The notes under the pieces were generated by a model, which was not told where the DNA came from, did not search any database, and worked only from the letters and a program-made list of their open reading frames with translations. Both the position numbers and the translations under genes were made by a program. 64,000 nucleotides of DNA from Microbacterium sp. UFMG61 (GTDB lineage: Bacteria; Actinomycetota; Actinomycetes; Actinomycetales; Microbacteriaceae): the NCBI RefSeq assembly GCF_015354505.1, contig NZ_JACAFP010000010.1:1-64000 (forward strand). The letters run 5' to 3'. Position 1 is the first letter of the stretch. Each line of letters starts with the position of its first letter. Of the stretch, positions 1-9,173 are shown piece after piece.

Positions 1-1
1 C

Positions 2-106
2 GGCTGGGGCGGCGGGGGCGGACGCCGCGGAGGAGGCGGCGACATCGCCTCCGGAATCCTCGGCGGCCTGGTGATCGGCAGCCTTCTCGACGGCATGTTC
101 GACTGA
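2..106 (+). CDS. C-terminal end of an unidentified glycine-rich protein (truncated by window edge)
   Basis: Only the last 34 codons are visible, in the frame that starts at base 2 and stops with TGA at 104-106. They encode a glycine/arginine-rich stretch (GWGGGGGRRGGGG) followed by a short hydrophobic segment (IASGILGGLVIGSLLDGMFD). Glycine-rich tails of this kind occur at the ends of several actinobacterial membrane proteins, including some TPM-domain proteins, but too little remains to assign a family. The gene converges on hpf, and a strong hairpin separates the two. Confidence 0.5.
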   Translation, partial: GWGGGGGRRGGGGDIASGILGGLVIGSLLDGMFD

Positions 107-122
107 CGGACCCCGAACAGCT

Positions 123-156
123 GTGTGGCCCGGCCCCGAAAGGGGCCGGGCCACAC
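123..156. terminator. Bidirectional hairpin terminator
   Basis: A perfect 15-bp inverted repeat (123-137 pairs with 142-156) closes on a GAAA tetraloop and is followed on the plus strand by TCCTTTTCC. It sits between two convergent genes, 16 bases after the plus-strand stop and 13 bases after the hpf stop, so it can serve both. Confidence 0.85.
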
Positions 157-169
157 TCCTTTTCCGGAG

Positions 170-826
170 TCAGGAGGCGAGCGCCTCCGACGGAGGTGCC
201 TGCGTGCTGAGGGCGATGACACCGTAGTCCCACCCCTTGCGCCGGTAGACCACGCTCGGGTGATCAGAGCGCACATCGACGAACAGGAAGAAGTCGTGTC
301 CGACGAGCTCCATCCGGTCGACCGCCTCTTCGACGGTCATCCATTCCGCGTCGAAGCTCTTGGTGCGGATCACGACGGGCGAGTAGACCTCTTCCTCGTC
401 GTTCTGGATCGGCACGCTGCCGGTCGCGACCGCGTGCAGGATGTCGGCCGAGGCCGGCTCGACATCGATCCCCTCGAGGGATCCGCTGCCCTTCTCGAAG
501 TGGGCTCCTCGAGGATGCTGCCGGCCGTCGACGCGCTTCTCCTTCGCACGGCGCAGCTGCTCGGACATCTTGTCGACCGCGAGGTCGAGTGCGACGAACT
601 TGTCGCCATCCGTGGCTTCCGCCCGGACGACCGGGCCCTTGCCGATCAGCGTGAGCTCGACGGTCTCGTCGGGCACCCGACCGTTCCGATACACCCTGTG
701 GGTGACCTTGACGTCAAGCCGCTGCGCTCGCGATGCGAGCGTCTGGATCCTGGCGATCTTCTCCTCGACAACGGTTCGGAAGCGATCGGTGATACCCACT
801 CCGACGCCAACGATGCTTGTTTCCAT
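170..826 (-). CDS. hpf: Ribosome hibernation-promoting factor, long form
   Basis: A 218-residue protein of the long HPF/RaiA family, which binds the 30S subunit in stationary phase and dimerises 70S ribosomes into inactive 100S particles. The N-terminal S30AE/YfiA fold covers about residues 1-100 (METSIVGVGVGITDRF onwards). A linker follows, then the C-terminal dimerisation domain (about 155-215, containing VIRTKSFDAEWMTVEEAV and GHDFFLFVD). The ATG at 824-826 is chosen over an in-frame upstream start because AGGAGGC (831-837 on the complement) is well spaced and the family begins here. It lies downstream of comF, as in other actinobacteria, where secA usually follows; here the next gene is convergent instead. 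Confidence 0.95.
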   Translation of the reverse strand: METSIVGVGVGITDRFRTVVEEKIARIQTLASRAQRLDVKVTHRVYRNGRVPDETVELTLIGKGPVVRAEATDGDKFVALDLAVDKMSEQLRRAKEKRVDGRQHPRGAHFEKGSGSLEGIDVEPASADILHAVATGSVPIQNDEEEVYSPVVIRTKSFDAEWMTVEEAVDRMELVGHDFFLFVDVRSDHPSVVYRRKGWDYGVIALSTQAPPSEALAS

Positions 827-919
827 TGCTGCCTCCTTGTCCCGGTCCTCCCGGCCAAGGGCGGACCGTGGTCGCCTTAGAACCCCCACCGTAGTCCGCC
901 TGGCTGCGGATGTCACGGG

Positions 920-1609
920 TCATTTGCTCCGTGTCCCCGACGCGTTCACGATGCGTTCGCTGTGACGTGGTGTGGCGGCGAGAACGACGGCGGCGATCAC
1001 GATATGGTCCGCGCGCTCCAGCACGGCCGCTGCCTCATCGAGCGTGGCACCGGTGGTCATGACGTCGTCGACCAGGACGACCCGCCGGCCGCCGCCGCTC
1101 CATCGCGCGCGCATCGTGCCGCGCACGTTGGAGGCGCGGCGGGTGGCATCCAGGCCACGCTGATCTCCCCTGGCATGCTGCACGAGAGCGCGGTGGGGCA
1201 GCCCACCCGCACGCCTGATCAGCAGCTCCGGCACACGATAGCCTCTGCGTCGGAACGCGGTCCGCGAGGTCGGCACCGGCACGATCACCACGTCGCGCAT
1301 CGAGCAGGCACTCTGCAGAAGCGCTGCGTCGACCGCCGCGGCGAGCGCGCGGCCGAGCGGCCTCGCGAGCACGGTCTCGCCGTCGTCCTTGAGACGCCGG
1401 ATGCAGCGCGCCGCCACCGATTCGAAGGAGAGCGCGGCGTGCACCGGCAGCCCCTCGGGTGTTCGCAACTCGAGCGGCACCGGGCGAACACATCGACGGC
1501 ACGGGTCGCAGAGGACGGTCGCGGGTGAGCCGCATCCCGCGCAGGTGGCCGCGAGCACGAACGCGAGAAGCTCAGGAAGCAGTGCATGCAGTCGAGCGAA
1601 GGGGGGCAT
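920..1609 (-). CDS. ComF-family phosphoribosyltransferase-like protein
   Basis: A 229-residue protein of the ComF/GntX family. A cysteine cluster near the N-terminus (C23, C26, C34, C37, C40) resembles the zinc-ribbon of ComF. The C-terminal half is a type I phosphoribosyltransferase domain with the PRPP-binding loop VVLVDDVMTTGAT (about residues 177-189). In competent bacteria ComF assists DNA uptake; in non-competent actinobacteria its substrate is unknown. It sits between lpqB and hpf, the usual actinobacterial position. GGGAG abuts the ATG with no spacer, so translation may start on a short-leader mRNA; CAGTCT ends 6 bases before the ATG. Confidence 0.85.
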   Translation of the reverse strand: MPPFARLHALLPELLAFVLAATCAGCGSPATVLCDPCRRCVRPVPLELRTPEGLPVHAALSFESVAARCIRRLKDDGETVLARPLGRALAAAVDAALLQSACSMRDVVIVPVPTSRTAFRRRGYRVPELLIRRAGGLPHRALVQHARGDQRGLDATRRASNVRGTMRARWSGGGRRVVLVDDVMTTGATLDEAAAVLERADHIVIAAVVLAATPRHSERIVNASGTRSK

Positions 1610-1717
1610 CTCCCGAGACTGCCGTGTGTCGCTCCCGCGCGCGGCGCCCCCTCTGACGCCCGACCGGCAGACGGGGGGAACTCCGAGACCGAGACCGCCT
1701 GTGCAGAAGGCCCGGTG

Positions 1718-3436
1718 TCAGCGACCCGCGCGGGTGGCCAGGACGATCACTCCGTCCGTGAATTCGCTCCATGCCGAACCGCTTCGCGCGTAGACCGCTC
1801 CTTCGGCACCGAGCACACGGATGCCGGCAGCGGAACGCGAGCCCGCGATCGACACGGCTCCGCTCGGTGCGGATTCGGTGGTTCCCGTGCCCCCGACGAT
1901 CTGCGTCAGGACCATCCGGTCCTCACGATCGACCAGGAGCCCCACTCTGTCGGACCCCAGCCACACGAGTCCGGCCGCCGGCGCGTCGAGCTGAGCCACG
2001 CGCTCGGTCTCGCCCAGCCGCGTCGGCACGCCCGAGTCATCGCGCACGACCGCCGAGACGACGACCCACCGCTGGCCGCCGATCACGACGACCGCCGCCA
2101 CGCGGGCACCGTCGGCGGACACCCGGACGGCCGAGACCTCGGAGGCCTCGGGCCAGGCGTCTTCGATCGGGTGCGACACCACATCGTCACCGATCGCCAA
2201 GAGCGCTGACGGGGCATCCGACGGCACCGACCAGGTGTAGTCGTAGGGGTCCAGAGAAGGTCGCACCAGCCTCGAGCGCGGGTCCAGCTCGTCCACACGG
2301 CCGTCGCCCGCGATATAGACGTGACCGTTGCCCAGTTGCATCGCGGCGTGCGAGTCGTCGCCCGCGACGTCGATGGCGAGGATCGGCTGCGTGATGCCGA
2401 GGATCTCCTCGGTGACTCCCGGAATCGGGGTGATCTGGTTCCCGACCACGGTGCCGAAGGCGCCCTCCTTGAGCACGATGCCTCCCCCGTCGGACGGAGT
2501 GTCGACGATCTCGACCACTCCCGCTTCGAGTGCTCGGCCGTCGACGGTGAATCGCACCTGATTGATCTGGACTCCGGCCGCGGCGAGAGTCTGCTGCAGC
2601 TGAGTGCGCATGCGGGCGAGGGTCGTCGCATCGAGACTGAGCGCCGCTCGGTTCAGTGCCACATCGGCCACCTGATCGACGTCGATGGGCACCGCGTCCC
2701 GTGCCATCTGCACATCGGGCGGGAACGCGCTCTGCACGGCAGGATCGAGCCAGGGGCTCGGCGCACCGCCGATCAGCGACTGCGTGATCGTCGTGGCGAT
2801 GGTGACTCGTCGCGGGAACCACCGCACGTCGGGCACCAGCCGCTCCCAGGTCTGGTCGTAGTACTGCAGCGCATAGTCGCCGTACACGCGGGGGAACCGC
2901 GACTCGTCGATCACGATCCCGTCCGGCGCCTCCGAGATCCGCCACTGGCCCTCGATGCGGGTCACGACGAACGCGGAGTTCGAGGCGCTGACCGCCTGCG
3001 CGAAGGCTCCCGTGCCGTCGACGCTCGCGACCTGCTCGAACTGCACGCGCACGTCGGCGGTGTCGCCGTCCGCAGAGTCGGTGTCGTCATCGACGGTGGA
3101 GGTGAAGGATCTGCTGTCGGCGCTGACGTCGATCGACACGCCTGTGTTCGGCCGCCAGGACGCGGCCATCTCGGGTGTGAGGAACTTGCGGGCCGTGTCC
3201 CAGTTGTCGGCCGGTGTGATCGCGGCCTCCATGAAGCCCTCCACGATCGCCGCCGGGCCGGCCCCCTCGATCGGCCCCGAGGCGAGCGGCAGGAAGTCCG
3301 GGTCCTCCGGCGAGGCGCCGAGAGCCAGCCCGGACTGCACGTCACCCGTCGTCGGCAGACCCGTGCACGCGGTCATGATCAGCATCGCCGTCGTCGCGGC
3401 GATGGCGGCGAGCACCCGTCGAACGCGCGCGGTCAT
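1718..3436 (-). CDS. lpqB: Lipoprotein LpqB, MtrAB accessory factor
   Basis: A 572-residue lipoprotein matching LpqB, which in mycobacteria interacts with the extracellular part of the sensor kinase MtrB and modulates MtrA signalling. The signal peptide ends in a lipobox with Cys24 (MTAC). A GerMN-type region (about 140-330, including DGRALEAGVVEIVDTPS) precedes a C-terminal beta-propeller-like LpqB region. Its ATG overlaps the mtrB stop as ATGA (3433-3436), so the two are translationally coupled. Gene order mtrA-mtrB-lpqB is the conserved actinobacterial arrangement. Confidence 0.93.
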   Translation of the reverse strand: MTARVRRVLAAIAATTAMLIMTACTGLPTTGDVQSGLALGASPEDPDFLPLASGPIEGAGPAAIVEGFMEAAITPADNWDTARKFLTPEMAASWRPNTGVSIDVSADSRSFTSTVDDDTDSADGDTADVRVQFEQVASVDGTGAFAQAVSASNSAFVVTRIEGQWRISEAPDGIVIDESRFPRVYGDYALQYYDQTWERLVPDVRWFPRRVTIATTITQSLIGGAPSPWLDPAVQSAFPPDVQMARDAVPIDVDQVADVALNRAALSLDATTLARMRTQLQQTLAAAGVQINQVRFTVDGRALEAGVVEIVDTPSDGGGIVLKEGAFGTVVGNQITPIPGVTEEILGITQPILAIDVAGDDSHAAMQLGNGHVYIAGDGRVDELDPRSRLVRPSLDPYDYTWSVPSDAPSALLAIGDDVVSHPIEDAWPEASEVSAVRVSADGARVAAVVVIGGQRWVVVSAVVRDDSGVPTRLGETERVAQLDAPAAGLVWLGSDRVGLLVDREDRMVLTQIVGGTGTTESAPSGAVSIAGSRSAAGIRVLGAEGAVYARSGSAWSEFTDGVIVLATRAGR

Positions 3437-5115
3437 TCGAGACTCCGCTCGTCGAAGAGCTCGGCGGGGAGATCCGCGAGACGGATCGGCTGCGTGGCAT
3501 CGCCGAGCTCCCCCATCGGCTCCTGCGGCTCCAGCGGGACCGGGGAGGGCCCGTCGATGGTGCCTCCCCTGCGTGGAAGGGTGAGCACGAAGTTCGTCCC
3601 CACTCCGAGCTCCGACCAGACCGCGAGGGTGCCGCCGTGCAGCGTCGCGTCGCCGAGCGCGATCGAGAGGCCGAGCCCGGTGCCGCCGATGGTGCGCTGT
3701 CGCGAGGGATCCGCACGCCAGAATCGGTCGAACACGCGTTCCGCGTCTGTCGGATTCATCCCGAGTCCGAAATCGTGCACCCCCGCGGCGACCGCGTGCT
3801 GATTGCTGTCGACCGTCACCACGATCGGACGTCCTTCGCCGTGCTCGATGGCGTTGCCGACGAGATTGCGAAGGACCCGACGGACCCTGCGCGGATCCAT
3901 GTCGACGGGAGAGTATCCCCCCGGCGCGACCAGACGCAGCTCGCTGCCGCGTTCGTCGGCGAGGGGCTTCATCTGCTCGATGATGTCCTCCGCGAGGTGC
4001 GCCAGGCTCGTCGCCTCCAACTCCAATTGCACGGAACCGGCGTCGTAGCGACTGATCTCGAGCAGGTCGGACAGCAGGGTCTCGAAGCGCTGCACCTGTG
4101 TGTGCAGGAGTTCCGTGGTCCGCGACGTCGTCGGATCGAACTCACCGCGCTGATCGTTGAGCATGTCGGCGGCCAGTCGGATGGTGGTGAGCGGAGTACG
4201 CAGCTCGTGGGAGACGTCGGAGACGAACCGCTGCTGTACGAGAGACAGCTCGCCGAGCTCCTTGATCTGGGCTTCGATGCTGTCTGCCATCGCGTTGAAG
4301 GATCGACCGAGTGTGGCGATCTCGTCCTCACCATGCACGTCGATGCGCACCCCGAGGTCCCCGGAGGCGAGTCGTGCGCTCGTCTCGGCGGCCTCGACGA
4401 TCGGCGTCGAGACCGAGCGCACGACGATGAACGAGATCACCGCGACGATCGCGACGAGGCCGATGCCGGCGATCCAGAGCGTGCGCTGTACGAACGTGAG
4501 CGTGTTGTCCGCATCCGCCAGGTCGTACGCGAAGTACACCTCGAACGGTCCCGCCTCGGGCACCTGCAGCTGCTGCCCGACGATGATCCCAGGCACCGCG
4601 CGCCCGGCGACGTCGAGCGACACCGACTGCCAGGACTGACGATCGTCGAACTGGACGACGCGGTTGCGGAGAGCGGAACTGATGTTGTTGAGGCTGAGAC
4701 CGGCGGTGAAGCCGTTCAACGCGACCGCATCGGCATCCGCGTCCTCGATACGGATGCCGGCGAAGCCCTCGGCTGTCGAGTAGCGGCGGAGGTCGGCCTG
4801 GATGCTGTCCCAGAGCTCCTGGAGCGCGACGGGATCATCGCTGAGCGCGGCCGAGTCGAGAGTCATCTGAGCGAGGTTGACCGATCTCACGGCATCTTCG
4901 AGACCCTCGTTCTTGCGGGACTCGAAGAGGTCGTTCTGGATCACGAGCGCCATCGTCACGCACGTGATCAGAATCGCGGTGGAGGTGAGGATGAGCGTGA
5001 TCGTCAGAGTGCGGAAGCGCAGCGATCGCCGCCACAGGGCGCCGAGGACCGTCGGCCATCCACGCCAGTCGCGAAGGACCGCGACCGCCGTGGTCGTCGC
5101 CGTCGTCGCAGCCAT
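3433..5115 (-). CDS. mtrB: Sensor histidine kinase MtrB
   Basis: A 560-residue membrane histidine kinase that phosphorylates MtrA and links cell-wall and division state to transcription. An N-terminal TM helix (TLTITLILTSTAILITCVTM) and a second (LWIAGIGLVAIVAVISFIVV) flank an extracytoplasmic sensor domain. A HAMP domain follows, then the H-box SHELRTPLTTIRL, the N-box RRVLRNLVGNAIEHGEG, DFGLGM and GGTGLGLSIA. The ATG at 5113-5115 is preferred to the upstream ATG at 5157 because AGGAGCT lies 2-8 bases before it. This leaves 7 bases after the mtrA stop instead of a 35-base overlap. Confidence 0.95.
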   Translation of the reverse strand: MAATTATTTAVAVLRDWRGWPTVLGALWRRSLRFRTLTITLILTSTAILITCVTMALVIQNDLFESRKNEGLEDAVRSVNLAQMTLDSAALSDDPVALQELWDSIQADLRRYSTAEGFAGIRIEDADADAVALNGFTAGLSLNNISSALRNRVVQFDDRQSWQSVSLDVAGRAVPGIIVGQQLQVPEAGPFEVYFAYDLADADNTLTFVQRTLWIAGIGLVAIVAVISFIVVRSVSTPIVEAAETSARLASGDLGVRIDVHGEDEIATLGRSFNAMADSIEAQIKELGELSLVQQRFVSDVSHELRTPLTTIRLAADMLNDQRGEFDPTTSRTTELLHTQVQRFETLLSDLLEISRYDAGSVQLELEATSLAHLAEDIIEQMKPLADERGSELRLVAPGGYSPVDMDPRRVRRVLRNLVGNAIEHGEGRPIVVTVDSNQHAVAAGVHDFGLGMNPTDAERVFDRFWRADPSRQRTIGGTGLGLSIALGDATLHGGTLAVWSELGVGTNFVLTLPRRGGTIDGPSPVPLEPQEPMGELGDATQPIRLADLPAELFDERSLE

Positions 5116-5122
5116 CGAGCTC

Positions 5123-5803
5123 CTAGCCCGCGCTCCCGGCGCGGTAGCCGACGCCACGGACCGTCATGACGATCTTCGGGTTGTCGGGATCGAGCTCGAC
5201 CTTCGCGCGCAGGCGCTGCACGTGGACGTTCACGAGTCGCGTGTCTGCCTTGTAGTGATAGCCCCAGACCTGTTCCAGCAGCATCTCGCGGGAGAAGACC
5301 TGCTGCGGCTTGGACGCGAGCGCGACGAGCAGCTGGAACTCCAGGGGCGTGAGTGCGATCGGGGCCCCATCACGGCGCACCTCATGCGCATCGACGTCGA
5401 CAGTGAGGTCACCGACGCGCAACTGCTCTGCGACCGTCTGCGGCGTCGGTCGAAGCCGCGTGCGGATGCGTGCCACGAGCTCCTTGGGGTTGAACGGCTT
5501 GACGATGTAGTCGTCGGCGCCCACCTCCAGCCCTCTGACCACGTCTGCGGTGTCGCTGCGGGCGGTGAGCATGATGACGGGGACACCCGACTCCGCGCGG
5601 ATCCGCGTGCAGATCTCGATGCCGTCCATTCCGGGGAGCATGAGGTCGAGCAGCACGAGGTCGGGGCGCTGGGTGCGCCATTCCTCGACGGCCCGCGCAC
5701 CGTCGGCGCAGAACACCGGCTCGAAGCCCTCCGTACGGAGCACGATGCCGATCATCTCGGCGAGCGCGATGTCGTCGTCGACCACAAGAATGCGTGAGGT
5801 CAT
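5123..5803 (-). CDS. mtrA: Response regulator MtrA
   Basis: A 226-residue OmpR/PhoB-type response regulator. The receiver domain begins MTSRILVVDDD, with the acidic pocket at D10/D11 and phospho-acceptor D53 in LLDLMLPGMDG, followed by a winged-helix DNA-binding domain ending MTVRGVGYRAGSAG. In mycobacteria and corynebacteria MtrA controls cell-wall hydrolases, osmotic response and replication/division genes. The ATG at 5801-5803 has AAGGTAA upstream; the much longer in-frame upstream extension lacks family similarity. It is first in the mtrA-mtrB-lpqB operon and divergent from the multi-TM gene at 5900. Confidence 0.96.
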   Translation of the reverse strand: MTSRILVVDDDIALAEMIGIVLRTEGFEPVFCADGARAVEEWRTQRPDLVLLDLMLPGMDGIEICTRIRAESGVPVIMLTARSDTADVVRGLEVGADDYIVKPFNPKELVARIRTRLRPTPQTVAEQLRVGDLTVDVDAHEVRRDGAPIALTPLEFQLLVALASKPQQVFSREMLLEQVWGYHYKADTRLVNVHVQRLRAKVELDPDNPKIVMTVRGVGYRAGSAG

Positions 5804-5899
5804 AACTGTTACCTTATGGCACTCAGTACCACGTACCCCATGTCTGCGCTCCGCCCGAGTGTTGTGACACGATGGGAGCGCACGACGGAGGGAGTGCCG

Positions 5900-7345
5900 G
5901 TGACCGGCCAGACGTGGACCCCTGCCCCGAAGAGGGGCATCATCCCCCTGCATCCGCTGACCTTCGGGATGCTGCTGAGCAGGTCGTTCGCAGCACTGCG
6001 CCACAACCCCAAGGTGCTGTTCGGCTTCGGGGTCGTCATCCAGCTGGCCGTCGTCGTGCTCAGTGCGGTCGTCATGGGATTCGTCTTCGTCACGACCTTC
6101 ACCAGGCTCGAGTCCCTCTCCCCCGCGTCCTCGGACTTCGAAGCGGTCTTCGCAGGCACCATCGCGATGAACATCGTGGCCGGCATTGCAGTCGGACTCG
6201 CGTCGATCGCGTTCACCGCTCTCATGCAGGGCGTGGTGGCGGCCGAGATCGGATTCGCGGCGATCGGGGTGAAGGCGTCGCTCGGAACGCTGTGGCGGAG
6301 GATGATCCCGTCCTTCTGGCGTCTCGCCGGCTTCGCGTCACTGTCCATCATCTTCGTGTTCGGCGTGATCGTGATCGTCTTCCTCGTCATCGCCGGTTTC
6401 GTGGCGGGTGGCCTCGGCGGCTCCGGAGAGGCCATCGTCGGCGTCGTGATCCTCGTGATCCTCATCATCGTCGCCACGATCCCACTCGTCGTCTGGCTGA
6501 CGACCAAGCTCCTGCTCGTGCCGTCGATCCTCGTGCTCGAGCGCGCGAAGTTCCGCGACGCGATCGTGCGGTCCTGGCGCCTCACCCGCGGTCGGTTCTG
6601 GGTCGCCTGGGGTGTCACCTTCCTGATCGGCGCGATCATGGGCGTCGCCATGCAGCTCGTCAATCTCCCCGCATCGATTCTCGGTGCGATGCTCGGGAAT
6701 GTGCTCTCGCCGACGGGATCGATGGACACGGCCGAGATCCTGGGCTTCGTCTTCGCACTGCTGGCGCCCCAGATCCTGCTCCTCGTGCTGCAGGCGATCA
6801 CGCTGGTCGTGCAGAGCACGGCGGGCACCCTCGTGTACCTCGACAGTCGTATGAGATACGAAGGCCTGGACCAGGCGCTGATCGGCTACGTCGAGCGCCG
6901 CGATCTCGGCTGGGCCGACGAGCAGCTGGGAGATCCGTTCGCGGTCGATCCCGAGCGTGCCGTCGGCAGCGCTCCCCCTCCGGCACAGCTGCCCGAGTGG
7001 GCACTGGCGACGCAGGGCGGCCAGTACCTCCCGCAGCAGTACCCGGCGCAGCCGTACCCTGCGCAGCAGTACCCAGCGCAGCAGTACCCGGCACAGCCGT
7101 ACCCAGCGCAGCAGTACCCGGGGCAGCCGTACCCGGCGCAGCCCCCCTATGCCGGTCAGCCGCAGTACGCGGCCCCGACGTACCCGGGTCAGCCATCGTA
7201 CGTGCCCCAGCCGGAGCCGGCGCCGGCTCCCCCGGCGCCGGGTGCGACCGCATCCCCACCACCGCCGTACGTCCCGCCGGCGAACACCGCGCCGCTCGAG
7301 CGATCATGGGGGCAATCCACTCAGGACCGTGACGGCTCCGCATGA
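5900..7345 (+). CDS. Multi-pass membrane protein with proline/glutamine repeat tail
   Basis: A 481-residue membrane protein resembling the actinobacterial group annotated as glycerophosphoryl-diester phosphodiesterase membrane-domain proteins; no phosphodiesterase motif is visible, so no enzymatic role is claimed. About six hydrophobic segments occupy residues 20-330. The last 150 residues are cytoplasm-type, low-complexity sequence with YPAQ/YPGQ repeats and a PAP-rich end. The GTG start at 5900 is favoured by GGAGGGAG (5887-5894) at correct spacing; an ATG at 5816 would add an extension without family support. It overlaps the DUF4129 gene by ATGA, placing it at the head of the MoxR block. 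Confidence 0.75.
   Translation: MTGQTWTPAPKRGIIPLHPLTFGMLLSRSFAALRHNPKVLFGFGVVIQLAVVVLSAVVMGFVFVTTFTRLESLSPASSDFEAVFAGTIAMNIVAGIAVGLASIAFTALMQGVVAAEIGFAAIGVKASLGTLWRRMIPSFWRLAGFASLSIIFVFGVIVIVFLVIAGFVAGGLGGSGEAIVGVVILVILIIVATIPLVVWLTTKLLLVPSILVLERAKFRDAIVRSWRLTRGRFWVAWGVTFLIGAIMGVAMQLVNLPASILGAMLGNVLSPTGSMDTAEILGFVFALLAPQILLLVLQAITLVVQSTAGTLVYLDSRMRYEGLDQALIGYVERRDLGWADEQLGDPFAVDPERAVGSAPPPAQLPEWALATQGGQYLPQQYPAQPYPAQQYPAQQYPAQPYPAQQYPGQPYPAQPPYAGQPQYAAPTYPGQPSYVPQPEPAPAPPAPGATASPPPPYVPPANTAPLERSWGQSTQDRDGSA
7034..7200 (+). repeat. Tandem YPAQ-coding repeats
   Basis: A series of near-identical 12-base units (TACCCGGCGCAG-like) encodes alternating QQYPAQ and PYPAQ motifs, decaying into YPGQP and YAGQP copies. 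The array lies inside the preceding gene and is prone to slippage and copy-number change. Similar proline/glutamine/tyrosine tails are seen in cytoplasmic scaffolding regions, but none is assigned here. Confidence 0.85.
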
Positions 7346-7983
7346 TCCGTCACCTGGGCGAAGGGCTGATTCCCGACGGCGACGACGCACGTCGGTGGGC
7401 GGAGGAGGAACTCTCCGATCCGCGCTACGCGGATGCGAGGCCGACCTGGTTCGATCTGCTCGCGCGTGACATCGGCCGCTTCCTCGCCGATCTCTTCAAC
7501 CAGGACAACAGTGCAGGCGTGGGCCCGTCTGCACTCATCGTCGTCTGCATCATCATCGTCGCCGCGCTCATCGTCGCGCTGATCGTCTGGGGTCGTCCGC
7601 GACGGTCCCGCGCGAGTCGCCGTCACGGCGACGCTCTGCTCGGCGCGGATGACGACCGCTCCGCCGCACAGCTGCGCGCGGATGCCGAGCGCTGCGCGCG
7701 CAGCGGCGACTGGGACGAGGCGACGGTCCTGCGCTTCCGGGCCCTGGCACGGGGCCTGCTCGAGCGCGACCTCATAGATCCCGCGCCCGGAGCCACCGCG
7801 CAGTCGATCGCCCGTGAGATCTCGACGACATTCCCCATCGAGGCCGCAGCCGTGCGGTCTGCTGCAGCATCCTTCGACGACGTCCGATATCTGCGACACC
7901 CCGCCACCGAGCAGAGCTATTCCGAGCTCGCCACGACAGACGACCGACTCGTCGCGCTCCGGCCGGAGCTGGTGAGCTCATGA
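7342..7983 (+). CDS. DUF4129 domain membrane protein
   Basis: A 213-residue protein with one TM helix (about residues 55-76, ALIVVCIIIVAALIVALIVW) followed by the DUF4129 domain. The characteristic pattern is CARSGDWDEATVLRFRALARGLLERDL, then TAQSIAREI and a C-terminal FDDVRYLRHPAT. DUF4129 proteins occur next to MoxR, DUF58 and DUF4350 genes and are presumed envelope-assembly partners, some fused to transglutaminase-like domains; no biochemical function is established. The ATG overlaps the upstream stop as ATGA, and the gene overlaps the next by ATGA, so the block appears translationally coupled. Confidence 0.85.
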   Translation: MIRHLGEGLIPDGDDARRWAEEELSDPRYADARPTWFDLLARDIGRFLADLFNQDNSAGVGPSALIVVCIIIVAALIVALIVWGRPRRSRASRRHGDALLGADDDRSAAQLRADAERCARSGDWDEATVLRFRALARGLLERDLIDPAPGATAQSIAREISTTFPIEAAAVRSAAASFDDVRYLRHPATEQSYSELATTDDRLVALRPELVSS

Positions 7984-9173
7984 CGATCATCGAGGAGTCG
8001 TCGATTCCGACCGCCACCGCGGAAGGCCCGACTCATCGTCGCCGGCTGAAGACCCTGGGCGGATGGGCGGTGGTGGCCGCGCTGGTTCTGGGCGGTGTCG
8101 TCGTCGCCACCCAAGTCGGCGTGCAGATGCCGGATCGGCGCGGAGCCCTCGATCCCGAGAGCGTCGGGGACTCGGGAACCAAGGCCCTCGCTCAGATACT
8201 CGAGGACCAGGGAATCGAGGTCGAGGTGCACCGGTCCCGTGCCGATGCGCGAGCGGCACTCGACGACGACACGACTCTGGTCATGGCGAATCCCTTCGCA
8301 CTCAGCGACGACGCGGTCATGCAGCTCATCGAGCCGGCCGAACGCGTCGTCTTCCTCTCCTCGAGCACGCATCTGCTCGCGGTGCTCGATCTCGGCACCA
8401 ACGCCGCGCCGGACTCCGCGCCCGTCTCGGCGGAGTGCGACGTGCCGGAGTTCGCGAACATCGGCAGCATCCGTCCCGACCGCCTCTTCACCCCCTCCGA
8501 GGGAGTGGTCGCCTGTTTCGGCGACGACGACGCGGCCGCCGTGCTCGTCGACGAGGGCGACGGGACGACCCGCACCGTCGTCGAGGGTGCCCGCCTCTTC
8601 AGCAACGCCTACCTGGCCGACGACGGCAACGCCGCTCTCGGCCTCGCTCTGCTCGGTCAGTCCGAACGCGTGGTCTGGTACGTGCCGAGCTTCGACGACT
8701 CGGACATCGAGGGTGAGATGCCCGACTCTCTCGGCTCGCTCACCCCGGGATGGGTGACGCCGGCGATCGTCCTGCTGATGCTGTCGGGGGTCGCTGCCGC
8801 GCTGTGGAGAGGTCAGCGTTTCGGCCCGCTCGTGGCCGAGACCCTCCCGGTCACGGTTCGCGCCTCGGAGACGATGCACGGCCGCGCACGCCTGACAGCG
8901 AAGGCCGGAGACGCCGCGCACGCGGCGGAAGCACTCAGAGACGGCAGCCGGCGGCGGCTCGCCCGTCGGCTCGGTCTCGCCGAACGGGCGAGACCCGAGG
9001 AGGTCGCTGACGCCGCGGCCGACCGCCTGCGCATCCCCCGGGGTTCGCTTCACGAGCTTCTGGCGGGGCTGCTGCCCGAGGACGACGCCGGCCTGATCGT
9101 CTTCGCCCGGCGCCTGAGCGACCTCGAAGCCGCCGTCGACGACTCGACCCACGAGCTGCGGGGGCGCGAATGA
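7980..9173 (+). CDS. DUF4350 domain membrane protein
   Basis: A 397-residue protein with an N-terminal TM helix (about 28-44, GGWAVVAALVLGGVVVA). The DUF4350 region (about 60-240) has a GATase/ThuA-like fold, as judged from family knowledge. A second TM helix follows near 255-275 (VTPAIVLLMLSGVAAALW), then a cytoplasmic C-terminal helix-rich part. Known neighbours in many actinobacteria are DUF4129, MoxR and DUF58, as here. No catalytic residues can be assigned with confidence. The start overlaps the previous stop (ATGA); the end overlaps the small ORF at 9170. Confidence 0.82.
   Translation: MTIIEESSIPTATAEGPTHRRRLKTLGGWAVVAALVLGGVVVATQVGVQMPDRRGALDPESVGDSGTKALAQILEDQGIEVEVHRSRADARAALDDDTTLVMANPFALSDDAVMQLIEPAERVVFLSSSTHLLAVLDLGTNAAPDSAPVSAECDVPEFANIGSIRPDRLFTPSEGVVACFGDDDAAAVLVDEGDGTTRTVVEGARLFSNAYLADDGNAALGLALLGQSERVVWYVPSFDDSDIEGEMPDSLGSLTPGWVTPAIVLLMLSGVAAALWRGQRFGPLVAETLPVTVRASETMHGRARLTAKAGDAAHAAEALRDGSRRRLARRLGLAERARPEEVADAAADRLRIPRGSLHELLAGLLPEDDAGLIVFARRLSDLEAAVDDSTHELRGRE

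Noticed and set aside
125..880. Long plus-strand ORF (251 codons) antisense to hpf
   Set aside because: It is a mirror of the coding frame of hpf in a high-GC sequence; its translation has no recognisable family and hpf is certain.
4157..4639. Plus-strand ORF opposite mtrB
   Set aside because: Antisense shadow of a well-conserved kinase; no independent support.
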